Source of the DNA: Verrucomicrobiaceae bacterium
GTDB taxonomy: Bacteria; Verrucomicrobiota; Verrucomicrobiia; Verrucomicrobiales; Verrucomicrobiaceae
DNA: 64,000 nt
Assembly (NCBI GenBank): GCA_015075365.1
Contig: JABTUN010000005.1
Location: forward strand, 351,590 to 415,589
Reading direction: 5' to 3'
This document shows positions 61,201 through 64,000 of the stretch, piece by piece (the first letter of the stretch is position 1; the number at the start of each line of letters is the position of its first letter). The position numbers were made by a program, and so were the translations under genes. The notes beneath the pieces were generated by a model. It was not told where the DNA came from. It saw nothing but the letters and a program-made list of their open reading frames with translations, and searched no databases.

Positions 61201-61998
61201 CTTCCCGCCGTCGTTGAGATGAAAATACTTGAGCGCGCCGGTGGCGGGATCAAAGCCCGCGGGCACCGAGCGGCCACCGGGAACGAGCAGGGTGTCCCTG
61301 GCCGCCACCAGGGCACCTTGCGGCGCCACGCCGGCAAAGGACGAGGCGCTGTGCGGCTGCTTGATGAAATCCGCGCCCGTGCCGTCGTTCACCCACACGA
61401 CCTTGCCCGTCTCCGCGTCGAGCGCGTAGAGAAAAGTGCCCATGAAGGGCCAGATGCTCGCGGCGAAGTACACCTGGCCATCACGAATCACCGCTCCACC
61501 ACGCGCCGGCCACGCGGAGATCAGGCGGCGGTTTCCCAGCGCCTTCCGCGCCGAGGGCGCGCCGTTGAAGGACCACACTTTGGAGCCATCGTCCGCCTTC
61601 ACGCAGTAGAGATGGCCGTCATCGCTGGTGAAATAGACCTTTCCCTGCCAGCAGGCCGGCGGCATCCGCACCGGCGCGCCGGTGAAGAAGCTCCAGCGCT
61701 CCGCCCCCGTCTTCAAATCCAGCGCCACCACCTTGTCGCGGTCATTGAAGCCGATGAACATCAGGTCACCGAGCACCACCGGCTCGAAAACACGGTCGTA
61801 GCTCATCAGATCATGATTCAGCGGATCATCCCAGACCTGCTCACGCGGCGAATACACGCGCTCCCATTCGAGCTGGAGCTTCGCGGGCAGTTTTTCATCC
61901 GAGGAAGCCGTGCGGCCCGCGTCATGGCGCCACATCGGCCAGTCGGCGGCTTGGAGGGTGATGGAAAGCAGTGGCAGGAGCCGGAGAGCACATTTCAT
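58258..61998 (-). CDS. Exported PQQ-like beta-propeller protein with embedded SAM-methyltransferase-like fold
   Basis: 1246 aa from the ATG at 61998 (signal MKCALRLLPLLSITLQAADW). The N-terminal propeller (35-430) has BamB/PQQ-type repeats (VVALDLKTGAERWSFFTG, LYALDAETGKVVWVNDGTG). Residues about 435-550 form a Rossmann-like domain (HALIFGATNRGLLDGLLMES, VVEEDIEKVDELRREYDARG, FHAGDALSFMAPPYFAHLVV) that resembles a SAM methyltransferase core but ends with RPYGGVLLCDEAVD. A second propeller follows (560-1100: VLWQHDFGDLGTFGIYYNDT, VVALDARSGKVLWEHEKDVF). The C-terminus has KKADDDDDK, a proline linker and a beta domain. Exported methyltransferase domains are odd, so the domain may bind a different nucleotide-like ligand. 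It is divergent from the sulfatase, 64 bases away. Confidence 0.85.
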   Translation of the reverse strand: MKCALRLLPLLSITLQAADWPMWRHDAGRTASSDEKLPAKLQLEWERVYSPREQVWDDPLNHDLMSYDRVFEPVVLGDLMFIGFNDRDKVVALDLKTGAERWSFFTGAPVRMPPACWQGKVYFTSDDGHLYCVKADDGSKVWSFNGAPSARKALGNRRLISAWPARGGAVIRDGQVYFAASIWPFMGTFLYALDAETGKVVWVNDGTGADFIKQPHSASSFAGVAPQGALVAARDTLLVPGGRSVPAGFDPATGALKYFHLNDGGKGNGGSFVASGDTYFYVHTRERGVRVYDLKTGTQGVSQMNEPVIAGSRLFDSDAEKVRELGTSEKVLWEVKADGSGDLIRAGDHLYAAGKSSLTAVALSNKPRVAWTLPVKGEVRRLLAANGKLIAVTLDGRIQVFGAGKGPRRLETKPRPLVKGDSKLAKSLLAKLDDDAGHALIFGATNRGLLDGLLMESKMQITVVEEDIEKVDELRREYDARGVHGTRITFHAGDALSFMAPPYFAHLVVSPKAHLEAAYASVRPYGGVLLCDEAVDVAPLESAKLEKLGERRLIIREGALPGAADWTHQYGDIGNTVKSDDSRVRAPLGVLWFGGSSNMDVLPRHGHGPPEQVVGGRLFIEGMSSISARDVYTGRVLWQHDFGDLGTFGIYYNDTYADTPLSTAYNQKHIPGANGRGTNFVATADSVHVALKGECQVLDARDGRLKQTIKLRGDAKDPAQWAFIGVWEDLLIGGDDFAHFSLQTGASKSRAAAPIEDYSASAGLAVFDRHSGKLLWRVKARHSFLHNAIVAGNGRIYCIDKLTKHAEGLITRRGRDLPLDYRVVALDARSGKVLWEHEKDVFGTWLGYSAEHDVLLQAGAKASDRLSVEAGDGMTAFEGKTGRVRWQDLKRAYTGPCILHNELILTGANSYSSSGGAFSLLTGRPHLVKNPLTGQMEPWRLNRTYGCNTMIASEHLLTYRSGAAGFYDLESMSGTSNLGGFKSGCTSNLVVANGVLNAPDYTRTCSCAYQNQTSLALIHMPEMEMWSYSQFGLDAKHGDRILRAGINFGAPGNRRAADGTLWLEHPHVGDGNAPQLGVEGIGKNVTWFRRHSSQITDAGQSQPWIAASGLIGETEIIITPSLRRPLLVKPVKKADDDDDKPGAAKKAGARPAEPPPVQEPLLRVDYPPLPHTVRLHFSDPDQLPPGNRIFSVLLQGRVVIENLDLAREGHRAVREFKNVLIGPELRITLRAKAGSPVLSGVEFAAQ

Positions 61999-62062
61999 GA
62001 GGGGCGCAGACCAACGGTCGGAGAGGGGGGCAATATTGCCCGCGCCTGCCCGTTTCCATCCC

Positions 62063-63484
62063 ATGCGCCTCCCCGGTTTTGTTTTCCTCTGCCTCACGCT
62101 TCACGCGCCTGCCGCCACAGCGCCGAACATCGTCTTCATCCTGCTCGACAACGTCGGGCAGGAGTGGTTTGGCTGTCATGGCAGCGAGGAAGGCTGCACG
62201 CCAGAGATCGACCGCCTCGCCGGCACGGGCATGCTCGCACGTCACTGCTACACACCGCCGGTGTGCGGCCCCAGCCGCACGGTGCTGCTCACGGGGCGCT
62301 ATCCGCACAGCACCGGCTTCCGCCTGCACCACGATGCGGCGCTCTACAGCGGCGGCGGGCTCGATCCGGGGCGCGAGGTGCTCTTCCCGCGCGTGTTTCG
62401 AGAGGCCGGCTTCGCCACCGGCATCTGCGGCAAGTGGCAGGTGAACAACCTCTACGACGAGCCTGGCATCCTCACCGCGCATGGCTTTGACGAGCAACTC
62501 GTCTGGCCCGGCAGCCTCGATCCCAAAAAGGTGCGGGGCGCGGAACTGGCGAAATTTTGGGACGCCGTGAAGCGGGAGGACGCCACGCAGACCACCGCCT
62601 TCATCCAGCACATCGAAAGCCGCTACTGGGACCCCGTTTTCATCCGCAATGGCACACGCGAGGAGCATCCCGGCCAGTTTGGTCCCGACGTGGCGCAGCA
62701 GTTCGCCCTCGACTTCCTGCGCAGGCATCGCGGGCGGCCGTTCATGCTCTACTATCCGATGATGCTCACGCACGGCGCCACCTTCACGCAGCCGGTCGTC
62801 CACACGCCGGATCATCCGGAAAAAAACCTGCCGCACCAGGTCATGTTCGCCAACATGCTGCGCTACGCGGACAAGCAGATCGGCCGGCTCGTCGCCGGGC
62901 TCGACCAGCTCGGCCTGCGTGAGAACACCATCCTCTTCATCGCCAGCGACAACGGCACCGAGAAGAGCTTTCATGCCCGCCGCGGCGGGCGCGTCGTCAC
63001 CGGCGGCCTCTACACGCTCACCGAGGCCGGCGGCGATGTCCTCCTGCTCGCCAACTGCCCGGGACGCATCCCCGCCGGACGCGTGCTGCCCCTGGCCGAC
63101 TTCACCGATGTGTATCCCACCATCTGCGATCTCGCCGGCGTGCCGCTTTCCCCCCGGCACCGGCCCGACGGCCGGTCCTTTGCCAAGTACCTCCTCGGCG
63201 AGACACAGACGCCGCACCGCGACTGGATTCTCAATGAATACCACGAGACCCGCGTCGTGCGCGACACGCGGTTCAAGCTCTACAACGACGGCCGTTTCTT
63301 CGATGCCAACGCCGATCCCGGGGAGCAGCACGACCTCGCGCCCGGCACCGCCAGCGAACACCGCGCCGCCCGGGAAAAGCTCCAGCGCGTGCTGGACTCC
63401 CTGCCGCCCGATGCCGCGCCGCCCTTCCTCCTCCGCAGCCAGTCCGGCTTCAAACTGCGGACCGAGGCGCGGCAGGCGAAGTAG
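62063..63484 (+). CDS. Exported arylsulfatase-family sulfatase
   Basis: 473 aa from the ATG at 62063; the longer frame overlaps the divergent gene. Signal MRLPGFVFLCLTLHAPAATA, then the metal site NIVFILLDNVGQEWFGCHGS; note DN rather than the usual DD, which removes one metal-binding Asp of the family. The FGly site is Cys68 in PVCGPSRTVLLTGRYPHSTG (C-x-P-S-R). GKWQVNNL supplies the Lys of GKWH but with Q in place of His. SDNGTEKSFHARRGGRV holds the DN and Lys region. It should cleave sulfate esters from polysaccharide, but the two substitutions leave activity uncertain. A formylglycine-generating enzyme is not in the window. Confidence 0.88.
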   Translation: MRLPGFVFLCLTLHAPAATAPNIVFILLDNVGQEWFGCHGSEEGCTPEIDRLAGTGMLARHCYTPPVCGPSRTVLLTGRYPHSTGFRLHHDAALYSGGGLDPGREVLFPRVFREAGFATGICGKWQVNNLYDEPGILTAHGFDEQLVWPGSLDPKKVRGAELAKFWDAVKREDATQTTAFIQHIESRYWDPVFIRNGTREEHPGQFGPDVAQQFALDFLRRHRGRPFMLYYPMMLTHGATFTQPVVHTPDHPEKNLPHQVMFANMLRYADKQIGRLVAGLDQLGLRENTILFIASDNGTEKSFHARRGGRVVTGGLYTLTEAGGDVLLLANCPGRIPAGRVLPLADFTDVYPTICDLAGVPLSPRHRPDGRSFAKYLLGETQTPHRDWILNEYHETRVVRDTRFKLYNDGRFFDANADPGEQHDLAPGTASEHRAAREKLQRVLDSLPPDAAPPFLLRSQSGFKLRTEARQAK

Positions 63485-64000
63485 CTTCTTCACGCGCCAC
63501 CCCCCACGCGATGCCATCGGAACGCGCCAGCAGGCGGTTCGGGGCAGGTTGGCCGAAAGAGAGACCAAAGGGAAAAAGGCCGAGGCGCGGAGCCAACGTA
63601 GACTTGTTGCGGTGCAACAACATCACCGCCCCCCGGAGAGCAGGATTCCATCCCTGTCGAAGAGAAGTCAGTGGTCAGAAGTCAGAGGGGCGCGCAGCGC
63701 GTTCGTAGTTCGGGCTTGAGCCCGCTCTGGGGTTGGACGTTCCGCGTTCGACGTTCGACGTTGAACGTTCCCCCTGGCTTGGCCGAAAGAGAGAAAAAAG
63801 GACAAAAGAGGGCGGAGCGCGGAGGGTAGGGACGCGCTGCGCCGCGTCCGACAAACCGAAAGAGAGCGGAGGGCGGAGGTACGCGTTCGTCGTTTGTAGT
63901 TCGGGCTTTAGCCCGTTCCGTCGTTGAACGTTCCGCGTTGGATGTTCGACGTTGAATGTTGCCCCGGTCAGAGTTGCGCGCAGCGCGTTCGTCGTTCGGG
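63485..64000. repeat. Mosaic of short direct repeats and REP family C arms
   Basis: No gene is visible. CCGAAAGAGAG occurs at 63553, 63783 and 63856, each followed within 25-40 bases by a GGCGGAG or GCGCGGAG motif. Two copies of a CGTTCGACGTTGAA-type block lie near 63735-63770 and 63921-63960. REP family C arms GTAGTTCGGGCTTGAGCCCG (63701-63727) and GTAGTTCGGGCTTTAGCCCG (63894-63919) both follow a GCGTTCGT leader. A third leader (GCGCGCAGCGCGTTCGTCGT) runs into the window edge. Confidence 0.8.

Overview
The window is high-GC chromosomal DNA of a Verrucomicrobiota-like bacterium (Prosthecobacter/Verrucomicrobium type is my best guess; a planctomycete is the alternative). The reasons are the two tandem DUF1592-cytochrome/DUF1552 pairs, a DUF1501 protein, PEP-CTERM proteins, an SHD1-domain protein, giant secreted PQQ/RCC1/Ig-like proteins, a sulfatase, and many REP hairpins with their own RAYT transposases. 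Most products carry an export signal. I saw no tRNA, rRNA, CRISPR array or phage structural gene.

Layout. 1-6.3 kb: 3' part of a giant RCC1/trypsin-like secreted protein. 6.4-7.8 kb: a nuoF standing alone. 7.8-8.9 kb: decayed DNA with a Phd-like antitoxin remnant and a frameshifted csaA coupled to an SHD1/BNR gene (8.9-10 kb). 10.2-15.8 kb: a sugar-acid locus with deoC, a divergent GntR regulator, and a coupled run of KdgT-like permease, PdxA-type dehydrogenase and DUF1537 kinase, preceded by an SGNH hydrolase. 15.9-27.4 kb: two DUF1592/DUF1552 sets, two ankyrin proteins, an AbiEii-like pair on the opposite strand, and RAYT-A. 27.9-30.6 kb: a NarX/NarL-like two-component pair. 31-40.7 kb: two exported proteins with a duplicated 5' leader, around RAYT-B and a dense REP field. 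40.8-44.7 kb: ECF-type sigma factor, esterase, BNR sialidase-like gene and divergent LacI regulator. 44.7-54.9 kb: M28/PDZ peptidase, FAD oxidoreductase, a cytochrome/WD40/coiled-coil giant and a divergent DUF1501 gene. 55-58.2 kb: a gene graveyard with a PEP-CTERM gene, a group II intron RT fragment, a 21-bp-phased hairpin array and a chimeric ORF. 58.3-63.5 kb: a PQQ-propeller/SAM-fold protein and a divergent sulfatase. 63.5-64 kb: mosaic repeats.

The most unusual thread is REP DNA. Family A (core GTAGTTTGGGCTTTAGCCCA) surrounds RAYT-A, and family B (core GTATTCCCGGGCTTTAGCCC) surrounds RAYT-B. These hairpins have also entered genes. One 63-bp doublet sits in frame inside the DUF1537 kinase. 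One half-element encodes the signal-peptidase region of a DUF1592 cytochrome. Several others provide stop codons or C-terminal tails. A second unusual object is the array of six 19-nt palindromes at 57375-57689, spaced by exact multiples of 21 bp.

Functional reading: apart from nuoF and the regulators, the window is an extracellular and periplasmic toolkit (sulfatase, sialidase-like proteins, esterase, M28 peptidase, cytochrome-linked DUF pairs, sugar-acid uptake and catabolism). That suits a heterotroph feeding on complex polysaccharides. Every functional assignment comes from reading motifs; no search was run.
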